Source: Mycobacterium shimoidei (lineage in GTDB: Bacteria; Actinomycetota; Actinomycetes; Mycobacteriales; Mycobacteriaceae). From it: a DNA stretch of 64,000 nucleotides. Positions 46,547 through 57,953 of this stretch are shown in pieces. Position numbers and translations under genes: made by a program. A model generated the notes under the pieces. That model had not been told where the DNA came from. It made no database searches and saw nothing but the letters and a program-made list of their open reading frames with translations. Every line of letters starts with the position of its first letter. The stretch's first letter is position 1. Location: assembly GCA_002101905.1 (NCBI GenBank), contig LQPU01000001.1, positions 62,001 to 126,000 on the forward strand. Reading direction: 5' to 3'.

Positions 46547-48208
46547 CAAGTATCCCTAGCCTTACTAATTCCCACACAGTTGGTTGGATGCCGTCAGGGG
46601 CAGTGATCATGTATTGCGTGGCTCCCGGTGACGGGGTCTGTCCGTAGAAAGGCTCTACTGGTCCTTCCACGATTTGCCAGCCCGGAGGCAGTTCCTTTCC
46701 GGTCACCATGTATCGGTTGTAATTCCCATCGACAGATTCTGGCGGTAAAGCGCGATCCGCGAAAGGGGCGCCGTCGGGCGCAAGATAGCGACCGTACTCG
46801 GAGCCGAATCGGTCGATGATCGTCCCCTCAGGCAGCTGGGCGGGCTGGGGGACATAGTCTGGCGGAAACCCGTTATTGTCCGGCCAAATGCGGGATTCTG
46901 GCGTGCCGAAGAGGGAGGTGAAGTCGTCCCAAGGCATTCCGCCGGTAGGGTGCCAGCCCCGCACGACACTTAAGGGTGCGCCGGCCTCTGTGACCGTTTC
47001 CGCTGGAAGGCCTGCTTCAACAACGGCTGGTTCGCCGCCGTAGAGCACACCGGGCAACGCGACGGCGGCATCGGCGGCTTTGCCGCCCAGGTAGTAGGCC
47101 GGGCTGGGGGAGCCGATCGCGTTTGCGACTTCTCCAGTCATCGCGCCGACCGGGTTTTGGGCGACCTCGGCAGCGCCTCTGGCCATCTGCTCCCACGATT
47201 CAAGGACTCCGGGTGCGCCGGGTCCTCCCTGCCCGATGAGGTTTTTGATGCCCTGTTCGGTGGCTCGCCAGCGGTCGCCGAATCCCTCACCGAATCCTGG
47301 CGGCGGCGGGCGCTGAGGCGCGGGCGGCACATAGTTGGGCATGCCGTTGTCCATCCACTGCTGGGTGCTGGTCACAATGGCGTCCAGGCGTGCCTCGATC
47401 TGATCCGGCAGCACGCCGTCGCGGGCCATGGCCTCGCGGGCCATCGCCTTGAAGCTCTCCACGTCTGTGGGATTGAGTTGCGGCGCCGGCGCGCCGGGAA
47501 CAGCGGATTGGCCAACTCGGCTCAGCAGGTCCGGCAGGCTGGCCGGGTATGCGTCGCCGTGGCCGGAAGGCTGACCCCTGCCCAGCATCAGGTCTTCTAG
47601 CGACGGCGGCTTGCCCGCGGGGTCAGCGTTGCCGCCCGCAGGGATCGGTCGGCCCTGCGGCTGCGGCGCACCACCTGGCAGCTCACCCGCCTTTCCATCC
47701 GCGCTTTCCGGGCGTGTGGCTGCCCGCAGCACCGCAGCCAAATCGCTGTTGGTTTTCTCGGCGTTGGCCAGCAGTGCGGCGATCTTGTGTTGCAGCTCTT
47801 CGACTTTGGCGTTGACTTTCGCGACATCTTCGTCGGCCCACCCGGTGGTATCCGGCGGGATCACCGTATTGCTTGCGGTGTCAATGTGCACCGCCGGTGC
47901 CGCCGCCGCTTCGGCGAAAATGTCGTGTTGAGTTGATTTTTGACCGCAGAGGCTTCCTGATATGCGCGCCCGGCACCAGCCCACACCCGAAACGCATCTT
48001 GCGCCGAGAGCTCCATTTTGCTCCCGCTTCTGGCCATCGCGTCCCGGGCGGTTGCGCTGGCTTCACCGTGCCAGCTCACGAACACCGGCAGGTTAGGAAC
48101 GTTTTGCGCGGCTTCCCGGCTGTGTCGCGCACGCGCAGCCGCAGCCTCGCTGACTTCGTTGATCTGCTCGGGATCCCATTCCTGCAGATCGGCGAGCGTC
48201 AATCCCAC
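46518..48208 (-). pseudogene. Type VII-delivered toxin with C-terminal TNT domain, frameshifted (module 2)
   Basis: The 5' part (47861-48208) reads GLTLADLQEWDPEQINEVSEA ..., a paralogue of the leader in the 31597 protein. After VKNQLN the frame shifts: an extra AC within AACACGACATT (about 47930) moves the rest to another frame, which continues DIFAEAAAAPAVHIDTASNTV to 46518. That tail contains a Pro-rich linker and a TNT domain: IIDRFGSEYGRYLAPDGAPFADRALPP (substrate site), NRYMVTGKELPPGWQIVEG and FYGQTPSPGATQYM. TNT domains hydrolyse NAD, as in CpnT. Leader and toxin can no longer be made as one protein unless the shift is bypassed. An assembly error is possible. Confidence 0.85.
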
Positions 48209-48211
48209 TCG

Positions 48212-48538
48212 TCAGATGCCCATCCGCCTGGCCACATCCGAGACGGCTGCGTTTATGGTCGCGCCAGCGTCGGTGTCGGTGGTGTCGTAGCTAGCGGCCG
48301 CCGCCCGCAAATTTTCCGCGTGCTCGGAAAGTTCACGGTGGTGGCTGGCGGTTTCTTCTTTCCAGTGCGCGGCCGGCTCCGCTAGCGCCGCTGCGCTATC
48401 TCCAATAAATCCACCCTGGGCAGCTGCGATCCGTTCATTCGCCGCCATATGTCCAGCCAACAAATTGGCGGCGTGCTCATCGACCTCGTCACCAGCCAAA
48501 TGCACACGTACCGGATCCACCCGCAAATGGTCGTTCAT
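48212..48538 (-). CDS. EspC-like/WXG-related type VII secretion protein (module 2)
   Basis: A 108-aa helical protein paralogous to the one at 31262: LRVDPVRVHLAGDEVDEHAANLL ... GFIGDSAAALAEPAAHWKEETASHH ... AAASYDTTDTDAGA. Ends 3 bp before the TNT toxin start, so the two are co-translated and probably co-secreted. It is intact although the toxin is frameshifted. No signal peptide, as expected for an ESX partner. Confidence 0.8.
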   Translation of the reverse strand: MNDHLRVDPVRVHLAGDEVDEHAANLLAGHMAANERIAAAQGGFIGDSAAALAEPAAHWKEETASHHRELSEHAENLRAAAASYDTTDTDAGATINAAVSDVARRMGI

Positions 48539-48728
48539 CAGTAACCCCGTTCAATGGCCCGACGAGATCGAACCAATTAGGTGAAAAGTTTAGTGCCGCC
48601 CGCACCCCCTCCCACACTGCAAAATGTGGCGCCGACACGCAGCCTGCCGCCAGGTCAAGGCTGGTCACCCACGACCCGGGGTCCGGCCGCAACCACGCCT
48701 GGACGCGAACCTATCGCCAGCAGCGTGA

Positions 48729-50793
<2,065 letters not shown>

Positions 50794-50797
<4 letters not shown>

Positions 50798-52311
50798 TCA
50801 CTTTGGACCGCTTGGTGAACGTGCTGGGCAACTATGGTGTGCGCTTGCGGTGGTCCTCGGTTCCGCGCACGACCGAGCTGCGCAGTGTGGTGATGCGCGA
50901 GACCGGGGACCGCCCGGTGGTGGGCGATGTCCTGCTGGCGATCGGCGCCGACTCGGTGAGCGAAGCGGCCCAGTGGGCGGTGGCGGCGCGCGCCGTCGTG
51001 GTGTTGATGCGCGGCGGCGAGGAGCCGATAACGTTCGACGGCACAGAGGTAGGCGCGGTGATGGTGGCCGACGAAGCTGTGTCGTGGAGCGAGCTGGCCG
51101 CGGTGGTGTATGGACTGGTGTTGGAGGGCCGCGAGACGGAATCTGGCCGCGGCCCAACCGATCTGTTCGCGCTCGCTGACAGCCTGGCCGAAGCAATCGG
51201 CGACGCAGTGGTCATCCACGATGAATCATTGCGAGTACTGGCGTATTCCAAGCTGCAGCGGCACACCGACGCGGCGCGGATAGAAACCATCCTGGGCCGG
51301 CAGACACCGGAGCATCTGCGCGAACTGTTCGAGGCTCGTGGGGTCTTTGCGCACCTGGCTTCCTCTGACGATCCACTTTTTGTCGCCGGGGATGCCGAAC
51401 ATGGTGTGACCGGCCGTATGGTGATCGCGGTGCGGTCAGCTCGCGAACTGATCGGGTCGGTATGGGTTGCCTGTGAGGAGCCGCTCAACGACGCCGCCCG
51501 CACCGCGTTGGCCGATGGCGCGCACACCGTCGCGCTGCATCTGCTGCGGTCACGAGCCAGTGCGGACTTAGAGCGCCAGGTCGAATCGGAGCTGGTGATC
51601 CGGTTGCTGGAGGGCGCCGCGGACGCCGCCACCTTGGCCAGCAGGTTGGGGGTGCCGCAGAGCCCTTTGCGGGTCATCGCGCTCCAAGCGTCCATCGGCG
51701 CCGACCGAGATGCCGCGTTGCTGATGGCATTCGAGCGCGCCACCGCCGGGTTCGGATGGTCGCGGCCAGGCCGCAGCGCTCTGGCCGGCAACACCGTGTA
51801 CACGTTGCTCCCGGGTGAGGAGGCGGCTGACGCGCGCCGCTGGATCAGTGGGGTGCGGGCGGCATTGCCAGAGGATGTGACGGTATTGGCGGGCATCAGC
51901 GGGACGGCCAAGGTGGTCGACGTTCCCGCCGCGCGTCACGAGGCCGACGAGTGCCTGGCGCTGCACGAGATGACACCTTCAGCCGCGCCACCCGCCTACG
52001 ACGAGTCGTGGGACGAAATCCTGCTGCAACGGTTGCGTACTGCGGCGCGGAAAGGTCGATACCCGGAGCGCGGACCGGTCGCTGATCTGCGCCGCCATGA
52101 TCGCGCCAACGCGACCGAATACGTGGCAACGCTGCGGGCCTGGCTGGAGGCGCAGGGCGACCCGATCGAGGCCGGTGAGCGGCTCAGTGTGCACGAAAAC
52201 ACCGTGCGGTACCGGCTGCGCAAGATGAGTGAGATAACCAAACTGCCCTTGGACGACGCCCGAAAGCGGCTGGCCATGATGATCGAACTGGCGGCTATCG
52301 ACGCCGACTGA
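50794..52311 (+). CDS. PucR-family transcriptional regulator
   Basis: A 505-aa regulator. The N-terminal PucR domain (TLDRLVNVLGNYGVRLRW, then GDVLLAIGADSV) is followed by a GGDEF-like middle region and a C-terminal helix-turn-helix: GERLSVHENTVRYRLRKMSEIT with LPLDDARKRLAMM. This end is the PucR/CdaR HTH_30 type. The effector and targets are unknown. ATGA overlap with the membrane protein suggests a shared transcript. Confidence 0.92.
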
Positions 52312-52450
52312 TCATCGTCCTGTCGAAACGCGACAAATGTCGTTGAGGCCGTTGTTCGGTTTCGGCAAACACCCCGGCACCCACCCGCGGCACCATAAGA
52401 ACTGACACTGCTTGAGCTCGACCCGTTGACGTGTGCGGGTCTGAGTCTCG

Positions 52451-52528
52451 GCGAAATCTCGCCCCGCATGGGCTGCGAAGCCGTCGGGGGCGGTTGCCAC
52501 ATCCGGCCCGCCCCTGACGAGATTTCGC
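52451..52528 (+). promoter_or_regulatory. Long hairpin leader before the GreA-C-like gene pair
   Basis: GCGAAATCTCG (52451-52461) and CGAGATTTCGC (52518-52528) are perfect 11-bp partners. Inside, CGTCGGGGGCGG (52482-52493) pairs with CCGCCCCTGACG (52508-52519) with one G-T pair. The outer stem ends 2 bp before the AGGAAAGG ribosome site region and about 20 bp before the ATG at 52550. The rest of the 52312-52549 gap shows no gene. It may be a structured 5' leader that controls translation or early termination. Confidence 0.5.
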
Positions 52529-52549
52529 GTAGGAAAGGACATTTCCAAC

Positions 52550-52926
52550 ATGCCTGGTAACCAACGTATCTGGATGACAGCACAGGAATATGCGCGACTA
52601 CAAGCCGAACTCGCCGAACTGCGCTCGCGGCGTGCCGACGAGATACAAAACCAGCTGGCCGATGCGGTCATCGGTGAAAAGGACGCCGGCGACCCGGTCG
52701 CCGAACCGGGCATGGTTTTGACCATTCGCTACGACGGCACCGGTGAATTAGAGACCTTTCTGCTTGGTAGGCGTGGCGCCAAAGAGGCAGACATCAAAGT
52801 CTACTCAATGGCACACCGCTGGGCCGCGCGATCGCCGGTGCGCGACTCGGTGAACAGCGTGTCTACTCGATCCCCAACGACGGGGCGCACCTCGTGACGT
52901 TGCTGGAGGCAAAGGAAGCAGCATGA
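52550..52926 (+). pseudogene. GreA/Rnk C-terminal-like gene, frameshifted copy
   Basis: MPGNQRIWMTAQEYARLQAELAEL starts a short coiled coil, and VAEPGMVLTIRYDGTGELETFLLG is the C-terminal GreA/GreB-type domain. After VYSMA the frame breaks at about 52815 (one base missing): the intended ending, PLGRAIAGARLGEQRVYSIP then LVTLLEAKEAA, is in the next frame and stops at 52926, where it overlaps the ATG of the next gene (ATGA). The open frame as it stands makes a 115-aa protein with an aberrant tail. It is a close paralogue of the intact gene at 52923. Confidence 0.85.
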
Positions 52927-53390
52927 CCGATGTGCAATCCGTGTGGATCTCGCCGCAAGCGTACGAGCGATTGCAGCAGGAACTGGCCACCTTGCGCGAG
53001 CGGCAGATCAGCGCACGTGCAGACCGATTCGATACCGAGGAACACGCGACTGTTGACCAACGTGAGCAGCAGGCGCGAATTAGGCAGATCCAGGACATCT
53101 TGGTCAATGCCGTCGTCGGTGAGGACCCACCCGACGACGGGATCGCCGAGCCAGGAATGGTTTTGACCATCCGCTATGACGAGAGCGGTGACGTCGAGAC
53201 GTTCCTGCTGGGCGTGCGTGGTGCCGAACACGGCGACTTGGAAGTCTATTCCGTCCAGTCTCCGCTGGGCGCCGCGATCGTTGGCGCACGCCCCGGCGAG
53301 CGACGCAGCTACACGCTCCCCAACGGTCGCAGCGTCAGCGTCACGCTGCTCGACGCGCTACCCTACGGCGTTTTCAGCTCACGAGTTTGA
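52923..53390 (+). CDS. GreA/GreB C-terminal domain protein (Rv3788-like)
   Basis: A 155-aa protein with an N-terminal coiled coil (YERLQQELATLRERQ, then REQQARIRQIQDILVNA) and a C-terminal FKBP-like Gre domain: AEPGMVLTIRYDESGDVETFLLGVRG, VYSVQSPLGAAIVGARPGERRSYTLPNGRSVSVTLLDA. It resembles the Gre-fold proteins that bind RNA polymerase but lacks an obvious acidic tip pair in GreA position, so it may inhibit rather than stimulate cleavage, as reported for Rv3788. ATGA overlap with the frameshifted paralogue shows tandem duplication. Confidence 0.85.
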   Translation: MTDVQSVWISPQAYERLQQELATLRERQISARADRFDTEEHATVDQREQQARIRQIQDILVNAVVGEDPPDDGIAEPGMVLTIRYDESGDVETFLLGVRGAEHGDLEVYSVQSPLGAAIVGARPGERRSYTLPNGRSVSVTLLDALPYGVFSSRV

Positions 53391-53688
53391 GGCCGACGAT
53401 GCAGCCGACCACGCCGGCGATGAGCAGCATTTTGATTAGCGATGCGGGCTCGTCGCCGGTCAGCATCGCGTAAGCGACGGTGAGTACCGCGCCGATGCCG
53501 ACCCACACGGCGTAGCAGGTACCAGTCGGCAGGCTGCGCATCGCGTAGGCCAGCCCGGTCATCGAAAAGGTCAGTGCCACTCCGAAAATCAGCGATGGGC
53601 CAAGTCGGGAAAAGCCGTGCGAGCGGTTCAAGGCGGTTGCCCATACCGCTTCGAGGACACCCGACACCACTAACACCACCCACGCCAT
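53374..53688 (-). CDS. Small multidrug resistance (SMR/EmrE-type) transporter
   Basis: A 104-aa protein with four membrane helices. MAWVVLVVSGVLEAVWATALNRSHGF contains the essential Glu of the first helix (VLEAVWATALN), and GLAYAMRSLPTGTCYAVWVGIGAVLT is the conserved third segment. SMR dimers export cationic drugs or guanidinium using the proton gradient. The ATG at 53688 removes a non-membrane N-terminal extension. Overlaps the convergent Gre-like gene by 17 bp. Confidence 0.92.
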   Translation of the reverse strand: MAWVVLVVSGVLEAVWATALNRSHGFSRLGPSLIFGVALTFSMTGLAYAMRSLPTGTCYAVWVGIGAVLTVAYAMLTGDEPASLIKMLLIAGVVGCIVGLKLVS

Positions 53689-53787
53689 CACGCGCCTCCA
53701 TCGCGCCGTCTTGTCGCTGGCCGGGTACGGTGCGCCTCGTCCGGTGTCAGCTTGTGACCCAACAGACGTTAGCAAACGGCTGGCTGA

Positions 53788-54156
53788 TCACAGGCCGACT
53801 GTCCGGCCGACCGCGATGGTGAGTGCGGCAATGAAGATCACCACGTTCAACGCGACATTCCTCGGCTCGCGCAGGTAGGCATGCGAACCCATCGCTCCGA
53901 CCATGACGACGGCGAAACCGACTGCGGCCAGCGGAGTCAAGTATGTTGCGATGCCGGTTAGCGGGGGCAGCACCAGGCCGATCGCGCCGAGCAGTTCAGC
54001 CAGCGCGGTAAAACGCACCACCGGCATCGGGAACGGCGCGACACCGGTTTGGCCGATCGCGATCAGACGTTCTTCGGGTTGGCTGATCTTGGCCAGCCCG
54101 GAATACGTGAAGATAACGGCGAGCAGTACTTGCAATGTCCATAGCAGCGCGTTCAC
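53788..54156 (-). CDS. DoxX-family membrane protein
   Basis: A 122-aa protein with four helices; VNALLWTLQVLLAVIFTYSGLAKI is the DoxX start, then TALAELLGAIGLVLPPL and LNVVIFIAALTIAVG. DoxX proteins act in quinone- or thiol-linked redox processes; the partner is not known. GTG at 54156 follows an exact TAGGAGG ribosome site (as CCTCCTA on the plus strand), which rules out the longer frame to 54231. Confidence 0.88.
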   Translation of the reverse strand: MNALLWTLQVLLAVIFTYSGLAKISQPEERLIAIGQTGVAPFPMPVVRFTALAELLGAIGLVLPPLTGIATYLTPLAAVGFAVVMVGAMGSHAYLREPRNVALNVVIFIAALTIAVGRTVGL

Positions 54157-54227
54157 TGGTGACCTCCTAGGAAAAAGTGGTTCACCGATGAGACGACGCA
54201 CGGTCGGTTGATGTGACAGACCCGTTG

Positions 54228-54821
54228 TCAAGAGCCGGTGAGGTAACGCTGCACGGTCGGCCCCAGCCAGGCGACTAGGTCCTCAGCCGGCGTGGAGGCC
54301 AGCGGCTCGATCCGCAGCTGGTAGCGCGCGAATGCGAGCCCCGCCAAGTGGCTGGCGACCAGCTCGACGCGCAATTCCGGATCTGCCACCCCGAATTCTG
54401 CGGCGAGTCGATTCGCGACCTGCCCGGCAAGCGCGTCGTGCAGCACTTGTCGCGCCAGCGGCTGGATCGACGCGGCGCGCCACAGTGTCAGGAATGGCTC
54501 GAAGATCTCGCCGCGGTCCCAGTGCTCGAGGAAACGCCGTACCAATCTTGTCCCGATCTGCTCGGAGCTCTCATCGAGTAGCGCGGCCAGCTGGTGCAGC
54601 GGATGGTCGGGCCCGGTCAGCGTTGCGGCCGAGAACAGGCCCTCCTTGCTGCCGAAGAAGTAGTAGACCATCGCGACATCGACGCCCGCGTCGGCGGCAA
54701 TGGCGCGCACCGTGGCCCCGTCATATCCCTCTCGCATAAACCGCTCGCGCGCGGCGTCGATGATCCGCTGTCGGCTCTGCTGGCCGGTGCGCCACCGGCC
54801 CGCCCGCTGGGCCTCTGACAT
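54228..54821 (-). CDS. TetR-family transcriptional regulator
   Basis: A 197-aa repressor: RQRIIDAARERFMREGYDGATVRAIAADAGVDVAMVYYFFGSKEGLF is the helix-turn-helix domain (about residues 15-61), followed by an all-helical ligand domain of the TetR C-terminal group with a LHQL region. Divergent from the methyltransferase at 54912; the 90-bp gap holds an inverted repeat at 54831-54898 that is likely its operator. ATG at 54821; a GTG two codons earlier is possible. Confidence 0.92.
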   Translation of the reverse strand: MSEAQRAGRWRTGQQSRQRIIDAARERFMREGYDGATVRAIAADAGVDVAMVYYFFGSKEGLFSAATLTGPDHPLHQLAALLDESSEQIGTRLVRRFLEHWDRGEIFEPFLTLWRAASIQPLARQVLHDALAGQVANRLAAEFGVADPELRVELVASHLAGLAFARYQLRIEPLASTPAEDLVAWLGPTVQRYLTGS

Positions 54822-54830
54822 GCACACCAG

Positions 54831-54898
54831 GATACTTCAACGCGTGTTGACCTCTCGTGAACGGCGGCGTAACGTTCTTCAGCGAAGGTTGAAGTATC
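54831..54898. promoter_or_regulatory. Operator-like inverted repeats between tetR and the ICMT-like gene
   Basis: GATACTTCAAC (54831-54841) and GTTGAAGTATC (54888-54898) are perfect 11-bp inverted partners flanking the divergent promoters. The left one also forms TCAAC-GCGT-GTTGA (54837-54850), a typical TetR-size palindrome that starts 15 bp before the tetR start codon. Binding would control both genes. Confidence 0.6.
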
Positions 54899-54911
54899 GA
54901 AGGAGGCTCCC

Positions 54912-55493
54912 ATGGTTGCGGGCACCCACGGACGACGCCTTTGGTGGCGCCATCTGCTTTCGTTTCTGCTTTTTCCGGTGACGATGACGGTCGTCATCCC
55001 GGCGCTCATCGCGCCCGTCGCCGACGTGCGGGCACCGGATCTCGGTTCTTGGCGCTCGGGCGGGCTCGCGGCGATAGGGGCGCTGCTGATCATCGGCGGC
55101 GTGAGCATGCTGATCTGGACGGTGGCGCTGTTCCACCGCGTGGGTCAGGGCACTCTCGGCGTGGGCAGCGTGATGGGCGAACCGGTCCACCTGGTGGTGC
55201 GCGGGCCGTACCGGCACGTGCGCAACCCGATGATCAGCGGCGTGCTGTGCATCCTGCTGGGAGAATCGGCATTGACCATGTCGACCGCGCTGCTGGTCTG
55301 GTTCGCAATCTTCTTGGCGTGTCAGACGATTGCCATCCGGTTCTGGGAAGAACCGCATCTGATTGAGCGCTACGGCCAGGAATACCTGACCTATCGGGAC
55401 AACGTTCCGCGGTGGATCCCACGAATCTCGGCGTGGCGCCCGTCAAATGTCTCCGAGCCATTCGCCGCCGGCCATCACGGCGCTCACCGCTAA
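54912..55493 (+). CDS. Isoprenylcysteine carboxyl methyltransferase-family (PEMT-like) membrane protein
   Basis: A 193-aa membrane methyltransferase. Helices LLSFLLFPVTMTVVIPALI, GGLAAIGALLIIGGVSMLIWTVALFHRVG and MSTALLVWFAIFLACQTI surround the SAM-binding segment VRGPYRHVRNPMISGVL, and EEPHLIERYGQEYLTYRDNVPRWIP is the signature ending. Substrate unknown, possibly a membrane lipid or isoprenoid. Likely under control of the divergent TetR. Its end overlaps convergent nagA by 51 bp. Confidence 0.9.
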   Translation: MVAGTHGRRLWWRHLLSFLLFPVTMTVVIPALIAPVADVRAPDLGSWRSGGLAAIGALLIIGGVSMLIWTVALFHRVGQGTLGVGSVMGEPVHLVVRGPYRHVRNPMISGVLCILLGESALTMSTALLVWFAIFLACQTIAIRFWEEPHLIERYGQEYLTYRDNVPRWIPRISAWRPSNVSEPFAAGHHGAHR

Positions 55494-56579
55494 ATTTCGG
55501 TCCAGCACAACGAGATCCGCGCGCCGTCCCGCTCGTAAGCTTCCGACGTCGGGCAAGCCGAGAGCCCGGGCCGGCGTCGCCGACGTCATTGTTGCCGCGG
55601 CGACCAATCCGGCGTCCGGGTCGGCGGCGAGGCCGGCCACGGTGGCGAAGAGCTGATCCATGGTGGCGGTGCTACCGGCGATCGTCGACGTTCCGCGCAC
55701 CCGCGCCACGCCGGACGTCACGTCGACGTCGAGGTTTCCCAGCCGAAATGCACCGTCGCCTTGCCCTGCGGCCGGTGTGGCATCGGTAACCAGGGCCACC
55801 CGGTCGGGCCCGGCAGTGTCGATCGCCGCGCGCAGCACGGCGGGATGGACATGGACGCTGTCGGCGATCAACTCGACGGTCACCCGGGGATCCTGCAGCA
55901 GCGCGAGGGCGGGTCCCGGCTCGCGGTGGTGCAGCGGTGCCATCGCGTTGAACAGGTGGGTCCCGACCGTCGTACCGAGCGACACCGCGTGCTGGGTCTG
56001 CTGATAGCTCGCGTCGGTATGTCCCACGGCCACAACCACTCCCGCGTCAGCAAGCCGCGTGATGGCCTCGAAACCCCCGGCGCGCTCGGGCGCCAACGTG
56101 ACCATTCGGATCGCGCCGTCGCCGGCGTCCAGCAGGGCGTCGATCTCGGTGGGACTCGGATCGCGCAGTTGGGTGGGGTCGTGCGCTCCGCAGCGCGCCG
56201 CGCTCAGCCAGGGGCCCTCCAGGTGAATGCCCGCAACAATTCCCGCCCGGGTCACTTGCGCCAGTGAACGCACCGAGCGCAGCAGGTCGTCGACTGAAGC
56301 GCTGAGCAGACTGGCCAGCGTGGTGGTGGTGCCGTGCCGGCGGTGAAACTGTGCGGCCCGGGCGATTTCGGTGTCGTTGGTGTACGACGCTCCACCACCG
56401 CCGTGCACGTGGATGTCGACGAAGCCGGGAACAACGACGGCGTCGGGCAGGTCAACGTCGGCCGGCCGCGGTGGTGACCCCGGGCCGCAATCGACGATCC
56501 GTGCACCCGAGGTTTGCACCCACCCGGGCCGGCACAGCTGTCGCCCGAGAACCATTGTGCCGGAGCAGATTAGAGTCAT
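55443..56579 (-). CDS. nagA: N-acetylglucosamine-6-phosphate deacetylase
   Basis: A 378-aa amidohydrolase. VVPGFVDIHVHGGGG gives the metal-binding His pair, AGIHLEGPWLS the Glu, AVGHTDA and THLFNAMAPLHHREPG further metal-site residues, and LVTDATPAAGQG the catalytic Asp. It converts GlcNAc-6-P to GlcN-6-P in cell-wall recycling. Overlaps sugI by 4 bp (ATGA), so sugI and nagA are co-translated; matches Rv3332. Confidence 0.94.
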   Translation of the reverse strand: MTLICSGTMVLGRQLCRPGWVQTSGARIVDCGPGSPPRPADVDLPDAVVVPGFVDIHVHGGGGASYTNDTEIARAAQFHRRHGTTTTLASLLSASVDDLLRSVRSLAQVTRAGIVAGIHLEGPWLSAARCGAHDPTQLRDPSPTEIDALLDAGDGAIRMVTLAPERAGGFEAITRLADAGVVVAVGHTDASYQQTQHAVSLGTTVGTHLFNAMAPLHHREPGPALALLQDPRVTVELIADSVHVHPAVLRAAIDTAGPDRVALVTDATPAAGQGDGAFRLGNLDVDVTSGVARVRGTSTIAGSTATMDQLFATVAGLAADPDAGLVAAATMTSATPARALGLPDVGSLRAGRRADLVVLDRNLAVSAVMAGGEWLGDI

Positions 56580-57946
56580 GATCCGATATCAGCCAACGAC
56601 TCGTCGGGCCAGCGGCCGCCATTTTCCCAGAAGTGCCGGATCTCCTCGAGCTGCCGGCCTTTGGTTTCCGGCGCATATCGGTACACGACACCGAATGCTG
56701 CCGCCGCGAAGCCAGCCAACACGGCGAAAGTAGTTGCCCCGCCCAGTGATTGCAACACCGTGAGGAATAGGGCGGCGACGATGGCGTTGGCGATGTGGTT
56801 CGAGGTGAGCATGGCGCTTGAGCCCAACGAACGCAGCCGGGCCGGAAAGCTTTCACCGGCGTACACCCACACCAGCGCGCCGAACCCGAAGGTGAAGCCC
56901 AAGGTGAACATCAGCACCCCTGCCAATCCGAATACCGGCCCGGCGCCCGTGGCGAACACACCGATGAGCAGCACGTCTGCGGCGAGCATCGTGGCGATGC
57001 CCCCCAACAAGATTGGGCGCCGGCCCACCCGATCGACGAGAAAAAGCGAGACCACTACCGCCGCCAGCGCGGCGGTCTGCACCAGGGCCGGAAGAACCAG
57101 CAGCGCAAAATCGCCGCTGAACCCCATCGCCGCGAACAGGCGGGGACTGTAGTAGACGATCGCGTTGATGCCGGTGATCTGGATGAAAAAGCCGAGCCCG
57201 ATCACGAACGTGGTGGCCCGCCGGTACGGCGGCCGCAGCATCTCCAGTAACGCCGCTCCATGTTCCTCGCGCAACGCGTCGCGGATCTCGACGAGTTCAC
57301 GCTCGACGTCGGAGTCCGGCTCCACCCGTTGCAGCGCGCTGCGGGCCTCGTCGATGCGGCCCTTGAACGCGTACCAGCGCGCGGTGTCAGGCATCCGCAG
57401 CAGCAACAGCAGGGTCAGCGCCGCAGGCAGCGCGGCCAGACCCAGCATCCAGCGCCAGCCGTGCGAACCGGCCAACAGGTAAGCGCCCAGGTAGCCGCAA
57501 ATCAATCCCGCGACGGTGGCCACCTGGTAGGCGACCAGCAGCGAGCCGCGCACCCGAGCCGGCGCGGATTCCGCGACGAACACCGGGACCACCACCACCG
57601 ACACCCCGATCGTCAGCCCCAGCAACAGCCGCGCCGTGAGCAGCGTCCACATCGACACCGACACCGCGCCGAGCAGCGCGAACACCGCATAGCCGGCGGC
57701 CACCAGCACCATCGACCGCTGGCGTCCGATCGCATTGGCCAGTGCGCCACCGGTGAGCGCCCCAGCGATCTCGCCGACCACCACGGCCGTGGTCACCAGT
57801 TCCTGCTGGCCCGTGGACAGGCCGAACTCGTCGGTGACGAACAACAACGCGCCGGCGATGTTGGAGATGTCATAGCCGTAGATGACGCCCAGGCTGGCCG
57901 CGGCGAGCGCGATCAGCGCTCCGCGTGGGCCGCGCGCGCCGCTCAT
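56576..57946 (-). CDS. sugI: MFS sugar transporter
   Basis: A 456-aa twelve-helix major facilitator. GYDISNIAGALLFVTDEFGLS and GALANAIGRQRSMVLVAAGY form the first signature, RMPDTARWYAFKGR the PESPRWL-like loop, and LFLVDRVGRRPILLGG the repeat of the signature in the second half; PETKGRQLEEI is the sugar-porter ending. Substrate not established. Corresponds to Rv3331. Confidence 0.93.
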   Translation of the reverse strand: MSGARGPRGALIALAAASLGVIYGYDISNIAGALLFVTDEFGLSTGQQELVTTAVVVGEIAGALTGGALANAIGRQRSMVLVAAGYAVFALLGAVSVSMWTLLTARLLLGLTIGVSVVVVPVFVAESAPARVRGSLLVAYQVATVAGLICGYLGAYLLAGSHGWRWMLGLAALPAALTLLLLLRMPDTARWYAFKGRIDEARSALQRVEPDSDVERELVEIRDALREEHGAALLEMLRPPYRRATTFVIGLGFFIQITGINAIVYYSPRLFAAMGFSGDFALLVLPALVQTAALAAVVVSLFLVDRVGRRPILLGGIATMLAADVLLIGVFATGAGPVFGLAGVLMFTLGFTFGFGALVWVYAGESFPARLRSLGSSAMLTSNHIANAIVAALFLTVLQSLGGATTFAVLAGFAAAAFGVVYRYAPETKGRQLEEIRHFWENGGRWPDESLADIGS

Positions 57947-57953
57947 GTGGTGT

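Noticed and set aside
46518..47984. TNT open frame as an independent intact gene
   Set aside because: Its first codons encode sequence unrelated to the family, while the true leader is found in another frame directly upstream; a frameshift explains both.
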